A DNA stretch of 64,000 nt. Source: Pollenia angustigena. Taxonomy: Eukaryota; Arthropoda; Insecta; Diptera; Polleniidae. A model generated the notes under the pieces. The model searched no databases, had not been told where the DNA came from, and worked only from the letters and a program-made list of their open reading frames with translations. The translations under genes and the position numbers were made by a program. Position 1 is the stretch's first letter, and each line of letters begins with the position of its first letter. Location: assembly GCA_930367215.1 (NCBI GenBank), contig OV884056.1:41478308-41542307 (forward strand). Direction: 5' to 3'. Below are positions 44,442 to 55,890 of this stretch, one piece after another.

Positions 44442-44705
44442 AATAAAGCGAACTTTTTAATATTTGGATTTGTTAAAAAAAATAAAAAGAAAAAAACTGA
44501 TGCTACGATTACAAAAATCAAAAACCCCAATGTGCCTGCCCATAAAGAACTCTTAAATTCCAAATTTCAGTTACAACGGTCCAAAACTTTGGCTGAAATT
44601 AATTTTGCCCTAAAAAGTAGCTCAAATTACGCAGTGTGCATCCCGATAAATGGTAAAGCTGTTAATTTTAAAAAATATCTACCAAAAAAAATTGAGGAGG
44701 ATTAA
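44442..44705 (+). pseudogene. Exon-like open frame of unknown identity
   Basis: An 87-codon frame without ATG, open from 44442 to a stop at 44703. Its last 70 residues (TDATITKIKNPNVPAHKELL ... LAEINFALKSSSNYAVCIPI ... YLPKKIEED) have balanced composition unlike the surrounding AT-rich DNA. No acceptor in phase was found. A second short frame at 44827-45033 ends GKERRIPKPPNGENFDPHQN. The two may be pieces of one decayed gene or mobile-element protein. Family not recognised. Confidence 0.3.
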
Positions 44706-45187
44706 AAATTTAATTGTAAACTTGTTGACTTTTATAATCAAATTAATATTTATTGAGCTGCTGTATAATTTAACTGTCAAATAAAACAAAATCTGCAAAT
44801 TTAATGCAATACTAATAAAATATTGTATGATAAAATTTGAGAGTATTAAGGGGGAATTTTTGGGGACAAAAAATATTTTTTTGGGGATAGAAATTTATAA
44901 TTTTGAGATAAAACTTGAAAAACTATCTGACAATACAGTCGAACGAAGAGAATTGAAACCAAACGGAAAGGAACGCAGAATACCAAAGCCACCAAACGGA
45001 GAAAACTTCGATCCGCATCAAAATGCAGAATAAGGTGAATAATAAAATGTTTTGTTATTTTGTTTTTCTTAGCAATTATTAATAATTATTCTTGAATTAA
45101 AAAGTCTACGATGCTAAGCAATGTAAAATAAAATTTTGAGAAAATCAGTAATTTTTTTATACAACCCGCCAAGTTACTTTTATTTCT

Positions 45188-45676
45188 TAATACGATCTTC
45201 GTATGACGTGCTAAATTCCCAGTTTTTCATATTTGATAAATACACTGAAAATTTATTGTTGAGGGAAAGCAAGCCTCTATGCGCATTTCGCCGGTAGCTT
45301 ACACCAGCTCATCAGGAAACCTTTTCCAAAGATTTTAGAAAAGCCAAAAATATTAAACAAATAAAACCTTAAGCGAATAAGAGTTATAAACACTCTAAGT
45401 CTTACCTGTAACAATATCAAAGCTTAAACAAAACACCAACAATAAACAGTGAGTTTATCTTTTCTTACATCCCCCTACAATTGGTTGGGTTCTTTCCGAC
45501 TCGAATTGTAGTTGTAAGTGGGTTAAAAGAAAAAAAAAAAAAAAAAAAACAAACCGCTTCATTCTATTGTCTTCGTAAGAAAACAACGAACTAAACCAAT
45601 TTGCCAATTCAGTTTTATGCACGGGCACATGCAATTATATTATCAAAGTTATTTTCGGGAATACAAAGTTTATTAT
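45188..45676 (+). repeat. TTTATTGTTGAGGG repeat, direct copy A
   Basis: From TAATACGATCTTCGTATGAC through GAAAATTTATTGTTGAGGGA, TGCGCATTTCGCCGG and GTCTTACCTGTAACAATATC. The next 200 bp or more are repeated almost identically 489 bp further on. It also holds an A-run near 45530. Confidence 0.75.
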
Positions 45677-46770
45677 TAATACGATCTTCGTATGACGTGC
45701 TAAATTCCCAGTTTTTCATATTTGATAAATACACTGAAAATTTATTGTTGAGGGAAAGCAAGCCTCTATGCGCATTTCGCCGGTTGCTTACACCAGCTCA
45801 TCAAGAAACCTTTTCCAAAGATTTTAGAAAAGCCAAAAATATTAAACAAATAAAACCTTAAGCGAATAAGAGTTATAAACACTCTAAAGCTGGGATCACA
45901 CGATTGCCGCAAATGCACCAATATGGCACAATTTAGATTGTGCTTTATTGACGCACAATAAAGAAATTGCACCAATCAAAAATTCTGAAATCACACGATT
46001 GCCCTTTTTTATACAAATTTAATTGCCGCTAGTTGGTACAAAGTGAAATGGGTACAATAATTGCCGCAGCACATTCACACGATTGTTATTACTTGACAAC
46101 TGCGAAAACAGCTGTTGTAGTAGCTTTTTTATTTGTTTGGAAGTTCTAGTTGGTATGTTCATTAAAAACGAAAAATTTGTTCATAGGTACTCTAGAATTT
46201 TTTGTTGAATAGTTTTGTTTAAAATATTTTAAGAAAAATTTATGAAATTCCAAAAATTAGTTCAACAATTTCGAATGTTAATTTTATTAAATATCTTTGA
46301 TAAAAATATTCGCACTTAGCAGCTACATACATAGTATGCTTGTGAACATACATATGTACATACATATTTGTTAATAACAAAAATTAAAAAAAAAATTAAA
46401 ATGCATAATAAATAAATACATATTTATTTTTATTACTTGCTAAAGGAAACACAAAAACGTAAAATTTATTAAAAAAAGGCAAATATTGGCGCGTATTGAA
46501 TTGTTTGATTGCCGCACAAGAAGGCAATAAGTATTGGTGCATTTTTGTTATTTTTATTGACGCGCGGTTGCATAGCAAACAGTCACACGATTGCCGCACC
46601 AGGGTTGCATTTGATTGGTAAAAGTAATCACAATATTGTCCTCGATTGGTACATGAGCCAATTGGTTGTGCAGTCACACGATTGGTGTATTAAAAAGTGT
46701 GAAAATTGGTGCATTGCGGCAATCGTGTGACCCCAGCTTAAGTCTTACCTGTAACAATAAAGCAAACTTT
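45677..46770 (+). repeat. TTTATTGTTGAGGG repeat, direct copy B with an insertion
   Basis: It is nearly identical to copy A up to ATAAACACTC and resumes with GTCTTACCTGTAACAATA after the insertion 45888-46738. The near identity suggests recent duplication of the block. Frames at 45601-45975 are shadows. Confidence 0.75.
45888..46738. mobile_element. PIF/Harbinger-like non-autonomous element, TAA duplication
   Basis: The ends AGCTGGGATCACACGATTGC and inverted AGCTGGGGTCACACGATTGC are flanked by TAA (45885-45887, 46739-46741). Copy A of the host repeat reads ACTCTAAGTCTTACC at the same place, the unoccupied site with a single TAA. Interior has many ATTGGTGCA/TTGCCGCA motifs in both orientations. 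No transposase. Confidence 0.9.
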
Positions 46771-46953
46771 GATACAAAAATCGTATTTCCTATATTATTA
46801 ACATAAAAGAAACTAATATTTACCCCCTTATTCATAAAAAATATTTCAGTTTTATTGAAGGTTAATTAAACAAATTTTCATATAAAATTCGTCTTATAAA
46901 CCTGTTATAAGCATGGAATATTTTTTATGAAAAATACCTTTAATACTTATGGT

Positions 46954-48297
46954 CAGGAAATATGCTCTAAAAAATGCGTTTTATGCCCTCAAAATTGTTT
47001 AAAATATGCCCAAAAAAAAACCAAAAATTCCTCATTTCGAAACAAAAAATTCAACATTTGCATTTAAAAAAAAAAAACAATACTAAAATTATAATCGGTA
47101 AAGCCTCAATATCATAGTGTTTACAGACCAATTCGTAACATATTTTTTTGGGCGAATTTAATCTAAATGCCAATATAATTAGATGGCTTACGTATACAAA
47201 AAGTCTAATTTGGAAAGAAGTTTTTATGGAGAATATATTTAATTAAAGACCGATTCTCACCATTTACATAGACTTCGTCCTTGGTACAATTACCAAATTT
47301 GATCAGGCAACCAGCTGGACGGACGGATGGGCATCGTTAAATGGGCACAGGCGATCGGTGTACTGAAAGATTGGTTCAGATTTCTATGTATTGCACATCG
47401 CCAGAAACGTATGTTTCTAATTGCTTTTTGCTTAATTTTCGCTTTTATGACAAATTTGCAAGCTTAAAATAACATTATCTTTAATGGCAATCTCCTTTGT
47501 CTTTATTTTTTTTTTTTTTGAGTAAAAATGAAATGTGGATGGCGAAATTAAAGCAACACGTTGGGCAAACAGATAGATATTTAAAACAGAAAAGCCATCT
47601 GTTAACCAGAATTTCCAAAAAAAGAATGAAGCGGTTTGTTTTTTAATTTTGTTTTTTCTTTTAACTCACTTACAACTACAATTCGAGTCGGAAAGAACCC
47701 AACCAATTGTAGGGGGATGTAAGAAAAGATAAACTCACTGTTTATTGTTGGTGTTTTGTTTAAGCTTTGATATTGTTACAGGTAAGACTTAGAGTGTTTA
47801 TAACTCTTATTCGCTTAAGGTTTTATTTGTTTAATATTTTTGGCTTTTCTAAAATCTTTGGAAAAGGTTTCCTGATGAGCTGGTGTAAGCAACCGGCGAA
47901 ATGCGCATAGAGGCTTGCTTTCCCTCAACAATAAATTTCAGTGTATTTATCAAATATGAAAAACTGGGAATTTAGCACGTCATACGAAGATCGTATTAAT
48001 AAAGAACTTTTTTTATTTGCTGCGAAAGCTTAGAAGATGCATTTAAAAAAATCGAATATGTATCAAAATATGCCTTAAAAAGGCAAAATATGCTCTTAAA
48101 ACTCAAAAAATGCTGCATAAAGGCTCTTTTAACTAAATTATGCAAAAATATGCTCCAAACAGTAAAATATGCCAAAATATGCACTAACAAATCAATGTCA
48201 AAGTTCATAAGAAACTCTAAAACGGATAGATATATTATTTCTGCTTTCATTGGACGCACTAGGAAAAACATGCAATTGCATATTTGTGGTTTCCCTG
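46954..48297 (-). mobile_element. hAT-like non-autonomous element, copy 3 (inverted)
   Basis: Left end CAGGAAATATGCTCTAAAAA, right end read inverted CAGGGAAACCACAAATATGC. The flanks CTTATGGT (46946-46953) and CTTATGGC (48298-48305) match in 7 of 8 bases. The shared core appears inverted at about 47230-47340. A copy of the TTTATTGTTGAGGG repeat is inserted at 47625-48000. Confidence 0.8.
47625..48000 (-). repeat. TTTATTGTTGAGGG repeat, inverted copy nested in hAT-like copy 3
   Basis: On the minus strand it begins ATTAATACGATCTTCGTATG and is nearly identical to 45188-45570. It interrupts hAT-like sequence that continues on both sides (GAAATTAAAGCAACACGTTG left; TTTATTTGCTGCGAAAGC right). Confidence 0.75.
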
Positions 48298-48320
48298 CTT
48301 ATGGCTAATAAATCAATGAA

Positions 48321-48976
48321 CGTTTAAACGTTGATTTAGTTGAACTTAACTTAAATTTATATGTAGTTTAAACCTTATAGCTGTAAATCAGTGCCCCATA
48401 TATTATATCGACCCCTAACCGCGAAAATAACGTAAGCGCCAAAAATCAAATTTTACAGGAGAGAGCTTTTGTATTTTATTTCATATAAATTTTGTATGAA
48501 GTTTGTCGCTTACAATAAAATTATTCCTGCTATAAAATCGTAACGGTACCTTATGGGACCATGACATTTTAGGAGATGATGGAGTTTTTTTAATTAAGTC
48601 ATTTATTAAAAAAAAAACGAAAATTGAAAATCATGTCGCTTACGTTATTTTCGCGGTTAGGGCTCGATATGTAGTGCAAAATAATAATGTGGTAGCACTA
48701 CGATAAATGTTATCGAATTCATATGGTTTGTATTGTTAGTTAAAACGCCCAACTGTATGCGTTTAGAGCTGGCTTAAATGTTTACTGAATTATAGATTTG
48801 CTGGTTTAAACAAATTTTCTATCAAATAGATAGTTTAACTTACACTGATTTATTGTCGTAGTGTTGTCACATATTATTTTTTTAACTACATATAATACAT
48901 GGGACACTGATTTAAAGCTGTTGAGTTTAAACTACATATAATTTAAGTTGAGTTCAACAAAACTAGTGTTTAAGCG
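48321..48976. repeat. TIR element enclosing a smaller palindrome
   Basis: CGTTTAAACGTTGATTTAGT ... TATGTAGTTTAAACCTTATA pairs with the right arm (TTAAACTACATATAATTTAA ... GTTTAAGCG). Within it 48405-48669 is a separate palindrome with ATATCGACCCCTAACCGCGA and inverted ATATCGAGCCCTAACCGCGA ends, containing AAAATAACGTAAGCG. Both are non-coding. Target duplications unclear. Confidence 0.65.
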
Positions 48977-49255
48977 TTCACTGACTTTTTAGACATTAGA
49001 GTCAGACCCAAAAATCATGTCGACCGGTGTTATTAAGTCTTGAGTGGTCTCTATCCGCTTAGCTCTTGTTTGGACTAATGGTGAGCAAAGTAAATGTTTT
49101 TCTAAATTTTTTGTAATACAAAAATGTATGTGTGTACGCGCAAGAAATATTTTATTTTCCAATTATCCGTGACGAGAAAATTACCTTCTTTGTGAACTTT
49201 AGAACTAAGAAAAAACGGAAACCAGCTTAGACAATAGAAATTATTTATTCTGAAT

Positions 49256-49826
49256 ATACCCTACAGATAATATTGGACTACGTGGCCCTTTGTGGCTTAA
49301 ATGGACTACTTACAACATGGTCCAATGTACTGTAGTATGGACCATGTTAGAAGAAATTAACATGCAGTGCTGCCAACAACTGCATGATGTATACTTTTCT
49401 ATAGTTTACAGTATTACACACTGGTAGCCCTGATGGTGTCCATTATTAATTGTTTATTTAAAAGTTAAAGTTTGTGGAAAAAAGGTAAACAAATTAAAAA
49501 TACCAGGTAAATATATTTAATAATAGCACTAATAGACTACAGTACACACCAAAAATGGCGATTAGTAAAAAATTAAAAACTATTAAACTACCCCTTAAGC
49601 TTACTCCATACTGTAGTAACATGGAGTACTTTTAAAACTAACCCACTTTAGTACTCCATGGAGTAGTTTAGGGACTACTTCGGTGGGTTATTTGGTCCCC
49701 TCCTAGGACATCGTAATGTTAATTGGACCAACTTTTACCCATATATTTGGAGTAGTTTTGGAGTACTCCTACTCCTTTATGGACTACTCTTCACATGTAT
49801 GCAAGTCTCGTTATCTGCAGGGTATA
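49256..49826. repeat. Inverted-repeat element (TATACCCTACAGATAA ends)
   Basis: TATACCCTACAGATAATATT at the left and TTATCTGCAGGGTATA at the right are inverted copies. The interior repeats GGACTACT and TGGAGTACT motifs in both orientations. Unclassified. Confidence 0.5.
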
Positions 49827-50499
49827 CATAGTATTCAGTTTCGGGTTAAAATACGGTAGTCCAAAATATTCGGTGCAATGATTTAAAACGCAAATAAATG
49901 CAGTCTTCACAAATTTGGTATCCATAACTTCAAAGAAATACAGTTAAAAAAGGAATGTATGAAATAATTCAAAAATTTCATTAAAATCCCCATTTACCTT
50001 TCAAATGCTGATACCTTTCAAATAATCAAAAATGTATTTCCTAAAAATATCTTAGCAAAATGATTAAACCACAAAGCGATAGATAGCAATTAAAGTAAAT
50101 CTAATAAATTATTTAATGTGTTGAAAAGTCAACAACAAACAAAATTAGCTAATCTAATCGTTAAGTGACAAAAGCTAACAAATAAATTGACAACATTTCA
50201 AATAATGTTCGGACATTTTTCAATAATGTAATTAAAAATATAATATGTATGTCAACATGTAAATAACTTTGCTTTGTTTAAATAAGATTAAAATTAAAAT
50301 ATAATAAATAACCCTTAACCGATATGAATCTTTAATTTGCAAATATGTATATTTCAATGTTTTTTACTATTTCTCTAAGAAATCTTTAATTGTGAGTCAT
50401 CAACAAATTGAGCTGAATGAAATATCAACACTTCCTCTTCTCCACGTCTTCAAAGAAACATACCAAGTTTCAGTGTCAGTTTAGTGTTGATCACACAAA
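49827..50499. other. Intergenic, no gene recognised
   Basis: AT-rich; no element ends or coding signals were recognised. Confidence 0.4.
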
Positions 50500-50727
50500 T
50501 TACTTCACTTCCTTTAAGTTGTATGAGTATAACGTTTTTTTTTTTTTAAACTTTTTTGCATGAAATATATTTTTTTTTCTTTTTTGTTGAATGCGTGTGT
50601 TTCTTTTTTTTTTATGTGTCTGCTGTTGGAGATCACATCTTCCTGATGCCATAAATAAAGTCAAAGCTGAACACAACAGACAAATTGATCCACTCGAAAA
50701 TGCATTAAAAAAATATAAAACGCGCAT
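50500..50727 (-). CDS. Possible first exon of a secreted protein (signal peptide)
   Basis: ATG at 50727 in a strong context (CCAAATG). The start MRVLYFFNAFSSGSICLLCS plus ALTLFMASGRC has a hydrophobic core and small residues, like a signal peptide or anchor. The remainder is Lys-rich and may be partly intron; GTGAAG and GTAATT near 50505 are weak donors. Upstream on the minus strand, near 50865-50905, TTAAATAGTG followed by GAGCAGTCAGCAGT looks like a TATA-like and initiator pair, giving a 5' leader of about 140 nt. No further exon was identified. Identity unknown. Confidence 0.3.
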   Translation of the reverse strand: MRVLYFFNAFSSGSICLLCSALTLFMASGRCDLQQQTHKKKRNTRIQQKRKKNIFHAKKFKKKKTLYSYNLKEVK

Positions 50728-50859
50728 TTGGGAGAATGTATTTGAAAAAAAATTAATAGGAGAAAAATAAATGCACGGTAATAATGTAACAAAGAAATCA
50801 AATGATCTGTTGTGAGGGTTTTATAAAAAGTTGCTTATCTCTCTGTTTTACTGCTGACT

Positions 50860-50915
50860 GCTCAACGAACACTATTTAAGCTGTGATGTCACTTGTAAAG
50901 GGAAATTAAAAGAGC
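50860..50915 (-). promoter_or_regulatory. Possible core promoter for the 50.6-kb ORF
   Basis: On the minus strand TGACATCACAGCTTAAATAG (CRE-like TGACATCA and a weak TATA-like TTAAATA) lies about 25-30 bp upstream of CAGTCAGCAGT, which could contain an initiator. Suggestive only. Confidence 0.2.
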
Positions 50916-51695
50916 TGGACGAGAAATACAAGTATACAAGTTACATTTATTTTTTCAAATAGTGAACTGGTTATTGATTTCACTATAACGGTTATTATTT
51001 CTAAAGAAGTTAATGTTACAGAAATCATATAAATAAAACAATTACGCTTTTAAACTTCATAAGAATGTCTTCATTTTCTTTTTTTTTTAGTTCTCTTGAA
51101 ATAAGTCTGAAAGTAGTGTAAATTTGAAAAGATTTTTACTAGTGCTCGCTTGTTAGAACAAAATTACCCAAGGCTGTCCTTATTTTACTGTAAAAGTTTG
51201 AGAATGGTATCTTCAAACCATATTTCTCATATACACTTTAAAACCGGAAATGATCACTTTGAATTTCAAGTTCCCTAACTTAGACGTTAGAGGAAGCGGA
51301 CGCTCATCGAGATCAAAGTGAGCCTAAAAGGAAAAACTTACACAACAAATCTCCCACTGCCAATGAGTCATTCTTAAAGGGTTAAAATTTAGCACTGACC
51401 TCTCGTAACTTTTGCTTCTAGACATTTTAAGGGAGCTGTCATACCAAGTTTAAAATTTGATGAGGATGATCCTAGACGGGTCAACTGTATCACCAACCCC
51501 ACTTTATTCTCCAGTTTCTAGCCTAACTGCTCGCTTTCACCATTCCTTAAAGGGGCTTCAATGCAAACATTTTCAATACAGACTAAAAATGGATTGAAGA
51601 AAAAGTCCCATAACTGCCTATAGGGTAAAATGTATGACTTCCATTAGCTGTTTGTCCTACACGTTTTCTGAAACATATTTGCCGTGTGTCTCCTA
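50916..51695. other. Intergenic, no gene recognised
   Basis: Less AT-rich than its surroundings near 51280-51560 but without a long frame. Possibly an old repeat. Confidence 0.35.
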
Positions 51696-51974
51696 CACTG
51701 AAAAAATTTTCTTCACAGATCCAATGAAATTTACATTAAAATTCAACCTATGTAACCTTTCATTGGATTAATGAAGGATTAATAAAATCAATGACAAAAT
51801 TTTCATTGATTTTATGAATCCTCATTGAAAAAATGGATAAAATAAACGTTTGTCATTAAACTAATGCAAAATTTTCATTGATTTCATGAAACATTTCATT
51901 AATCCAATGAAAGGTTACATAGGTTGAATTTTAATGTAAATTTCATTGGATCTGTGAATAAATTTTTTTCAGTG
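51696..51974. mobile_element. Near-perfect palindromic MITE, TA duplication
   Basis: CACTGAAAAAATTTTCTTCA and inverted CACTGAAAAAAATTTATTCA ends; the arms continue as GATCCAATGAAATTTACATT and CAACCTATGTAACCTTTCAT for well over 100 bp, leaving only a short loop near 51830. TA on both sides. A relative of 6080-7015. Confidence 0.85.
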
Positions 51975-52659
51975 TACTCATAGGGCGGCTCTAATACAAA
52001 TATAAATAAATTTGAATAACTTCTAAACTTATGGATATTCCATTTCTAAACTTTTAAATATAATAATGACACTGTAGGATAACTGCGGTTAAAAAGAGTA
52101 CAAAAATTTTGGGTCTAAGTTAGAAAAATTTTTTTGAAATGGCCACTACGTATCTCTTTTACTAATGCATATCTAACTTCAAAACGTCCCCATATGTCGA
52201 CAAATCATACAAAAAAATATTTGACACACACATTTATATCTACTTAAGGTATGGTTATGCTATATATTTGGCATAACCATAACTTCGGCATAATATTTTT
52301 TTTGTTATGTCCGCTTCATATTTATGTAGTATATTTAAGACAAATTTCTGAACTATCTGAAATATCATGATTAATTTTTTTAAAAAAGTGTTTCTCAGAA
52401 GGAAGCTTTATAGGGGACCCGTGAAAAATTATGCACCGATCACCAAAAATTACATGGTGTGGTTTTAAGCCATATTAAACTAAGTGGAGATTTGGGCGTA
52501 TTAAAGTCTTTTTCCACAGTGAGCGTATGTCCTACGCTGAATAATACTTCCAACGTGACTTGTTGTACTTTTAAATTGGGTACTTTTTAACATGGAGATC
52601 ACAGAGGTGACATTAACTTAAATTTTGCTTAAGTCGACTTCCTCTTTGCCACAGACATT

Positions 52660-53075
52660 TTCTCTCTAAATGAGAGTACGAAAAATTCTGGGGTAACGCT
52701 ATAATGGGTACCTGGGCACACTGGGTGTCTGTGAAATCAAACTGCAGATGGCCTGGCCGAACTAGGCTGTCTTCTGGACGTCATGTTTGTTGACTGCCTA
52801 ATCGGTATTTCGTTGGCTCGCTGTAGAACTCTCATTAAATGTGAGTCGTAAAGGAAGGCTCAAAAGAGATGCCAGGGTGAGAATATCTGCTCGATGGTAG
52901 GAACCAGATTAGGACGGTTATATCCTTCATAACGGGCCACTGGCTAATAAGAACCCATGCAATGACGACGGGCCTAGGTAAAAATCACTACTGCAGAAGT
53001 TGTCATGATGAGGAGGTGGAGGAAACGGTGTTTTACTTTCTCCGCCAATGCCCCGGTCTTGGGGTTATCAGAGAA
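52660..53075 (+). pseudogene. LINE remnant: RNase H end and C-terminal Cys motif
   Basis: WVPGHTG at 52705 and NQTADGLAELG carry the RNase H signature (WVPGH.G..GN..AD.LA) with a stop in between. From 52925 ITGHWLIRTHAMTTGLGKNH, YCRSCHDEEVEETVFYFLRQ, CPGL match the C-terminal Cys/His motif of Jockey/I/R1-group LINEs. Upstream RT sequence was not found; several stops. Related in kind to 62930-63465. Confidence 0.75.
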
Positions 53076-53258
53076 CTGCAATAATCACTATTTTTCTTGA
53101 TTTATTCATACGCTCAAATTTACATTCACTCTTTGCCTGCAAAACAAAGTTCAACGTTGGTAAGTTTTACATCGTTTCGTACACATTTGATTTTTGCATG
53201 TATCGTTTTTATTGAAAGTACTTTGTTTGCATGTTAAGTCAAAAGGCACACATTCTTA

Positions 53259-53893
53259 AGGAGCGTATAGACGACATGTTTTTGTCATCTGACATGTCAA
53301 ATTTCCCACTGCAAAACACATACATGTCGTGTGTTACCTTTTTAACTTTGCTTCTGTAAAAGTCAGACGCATAGTCATCTGACAAAATTTCAATTAGAGC
53401 GTGCTCTATTTTCTTCTGACAAACCATCTGACATCAGAAATCTATGCCGCGAAGAAACTGGCAGCGGCGTCAACTATTGACGGAATCATTAGCAGGCTGA
53501 AGTTAATATTTTACAATACCAAGATATGTATGCTCATCTCACCATTGAATATAATTTATGTAAATATATACATAAAAACCGTTTCATTTTAAAATTCTAA
53601 ATTGGTATCTTTAACATAAAAGAAAAAAATGTTAAGATGTCTAAATTATTTTACGGCGCAAATAAATATTTTCGTGCCGGCAGCAAGCTATTTTGAAACC
53701 GAGAACTACTTTGGTTTCTGCAATAATAATGCGAAAAAAAACAGAGACAATGTCAGAAGCAAATTACATGTACGTTTGTGACCGAATATTATAAACCTTA
53801 TGTAAAACAGCAATTTTGACAGACATGAACAATTACATGTGACTTGAAAATTTGACATGTCAGATGACAAATACACGTCGTGTACGGGTGCCT
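53259..53893. mobile_element. PIF/Harbinger-like MITE, TTA duplication
   Basis: AGGAGCGTATAGACGACATG and inverted AGGCACCCGTACACGACGTG ends continue into TTTGTCATCTGACATGTCAA on both arms. TTA on both sides (53256-53258, 53894-53896). The repeated GACATGTC/CATCTGAC motifs explain the open frames 53239-53427 and 53401-53592. Confidence 0.75.
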
Positions 53894-54264
53894 TTATACT
53901 TTTGCATTCAAGTAGTCATTGTCCACTCGTTGAGACGCTTTGTTACCATTAACAACAATAACAAGAACACATTGTACATACAGAACTACTATACTTTTTA
54001 AGAAACTATAAAAAAAGTGCAATTTTTTTTTTCTTGTACTACATAGTAACTGCTCAATGCCTACATGAGTAATAATTGCTTGATTTCTGGCTTTTTTGTT
54101 TCTATTTTTTTTTCTTTGCCAAAACAATCATTGTCGGACCAAACACACAAACAAACTTAATTGACAAACGAAGCTTAACGATGGAATAAATAACAAAGCA
54201 CGATGTGCATTATTTGAATGACTGCAAAAAAGCAGCGAATGTTTGCGGTTGCGCAAGTTTGATT

Positions 54265-54532
54265 GTATGATGAATCGCACGAAGCCGTTCTCTGGGGGTT
54301 ATTAGGATAAGGCATTTTAGGAGGCCAGTGTTGCAGGGCCTGGATGATATACGACTAAGGTCGATCTCTTTTTTTTCTTTTGCAGGGAATCGAAATGGTT
54401 CGAGGCTGCAGTCATGTCTGGAAAATAATAGTGTGAAAACTGGCTTGGTTCTGAATACTGTCTAAGGGTATCACAAAGGGACCGAATTGAGCCGTCCTTT
54501 TGTCGGCTGCCCATTGAACCTAATCTAGCCTA
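54265..54532 (+). repeat. Possible LINE 3' tail
   Basis: A moderately GC stretch ending TTGAACCTAATCTAGCCTAG, resembling a diverged CTAAC tail as in the LINE at 63.4 kb. The minus frame 54317-54514 is not considered coding. Low certainty. Confidence 0.3.
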
Positions 54533-55798
54533 GAATTTTAAAAGGCTGGTTATAGTAAACTTTATATTAAACTTTGCAAAAATACGAATGCTTCACAGGT
54601 TTCTTTTGTAGGCTGTAACAGGGATTATATTCAGTGTAGTGGATCTAGAAAAAATGAAGTTCTGTGATATGCGGTTAAAATATACACCACGATCTACACA
54701 AATGTATGTACATATGTACAGTTCTTGGTTCGTACTCGGTTTAGACCTTTATGGCATGGGAGGCCCTACCGGTCTTGAATGACGTCACTACCGCCAGCAT
54801 GACTCTAAACGTCTTTGTAGTTAAGCCCTCGCATCGCGGCAAGATGACTACTGTTTCTAACACTTTATTGTTTTTTGCTAACTTACTCAAATATATTTAA
54901 AAAATTTCCCAGTAGTTTAACTATCCTTGTTTTTTTAATATCGTTGTTTTTAACAAATGTCATTAAAATTTCAATTATTATTATTTTGTATTAAAAAATC
55001 ATACTTGATGACGCCTTTTAACCTAAATAAAAAAAGTATCCTGCATTTACAAAACTTCATTCCACATCCATCGCATTTGACTACTTACTCAAGTTGTGAT
55101 AATTTATAATGATCACTTTTCAAATATACTCTTTGTTTTTTTTTAGCAGACCTCACTCAGTAAGTCATATTTTTTAATTTTTTTTTTTCAATTTTAAACC
55201 ACTTAACGTTTTATTTCCTTTAACACTCAAGTGTTTATATAAAATGTTATGATCGTTTTTTTCAAGTCGACCTTTTTTTGATACGGCTTTTGCGGAGTTA
55301 AAAAAAAAAAAAAAATAATATCCTGTGATCAAGTGAGTCGTCTGTCTGAATTGGTATCTGTCCCAATATTGTTGTGTTGGTTTTTTTTTTTTGTATCGAT
55401 TACTCTTTGAAGAGAGATCACTGTTTTTATGGTCAATGACAGAGATGAAAAGTGTGGTTTGCTAGTGATTTTAAAAGCTTTTAAAATTAAATTTTTTTCA
55501 TACAAATAAAAGAAATATTCCTCATACACAAAATTATAATGACTTAAATCTTTTACCAAAAATTCAATGAATTCAAAATCTTATTGTGGAAAAAAAATTA
55601 ATAAAAAATACACTCAAAACCATTCCGTTTGTCTATTAGATCCCTAATTGAAAATCCATTAGAGATAACTTGATAAAACATAATAACTAACTAATTTGGA
55701 GAAGATCGAGAAACATATCCAATACACGGTTTAGTTTGACTTATATCTGTAATGTTGAAAGGCTAGGCCGTAAGGACAAAGCTAACGATATTGCACAG
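54533..55798. other. Intergenic, no gene recognised
   Basis: Poly-T/poly-A runs near 55135-55200 and 55295-55320; no clear element. Confidence 0.4.
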
Positions 55799-55890
55799 CA
55801 GCCAAATTACGGCATTCAATATCGATCGAAATTGCAATACAATTTTTATGAAATTTTCAATCGATATCGAATGCCCTGATTGGGCCCCAG
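55799..55890. repeat. Short palindromic repeat, copy 2
   Basis: CAGCCAAATTACGGCATTCA and inverted CTGGGGCCCAATCAGGGCAT ends with ATATCGATCGAAATT inside. The family member at 711-805 shares arms and size. Confidence 0.65.
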
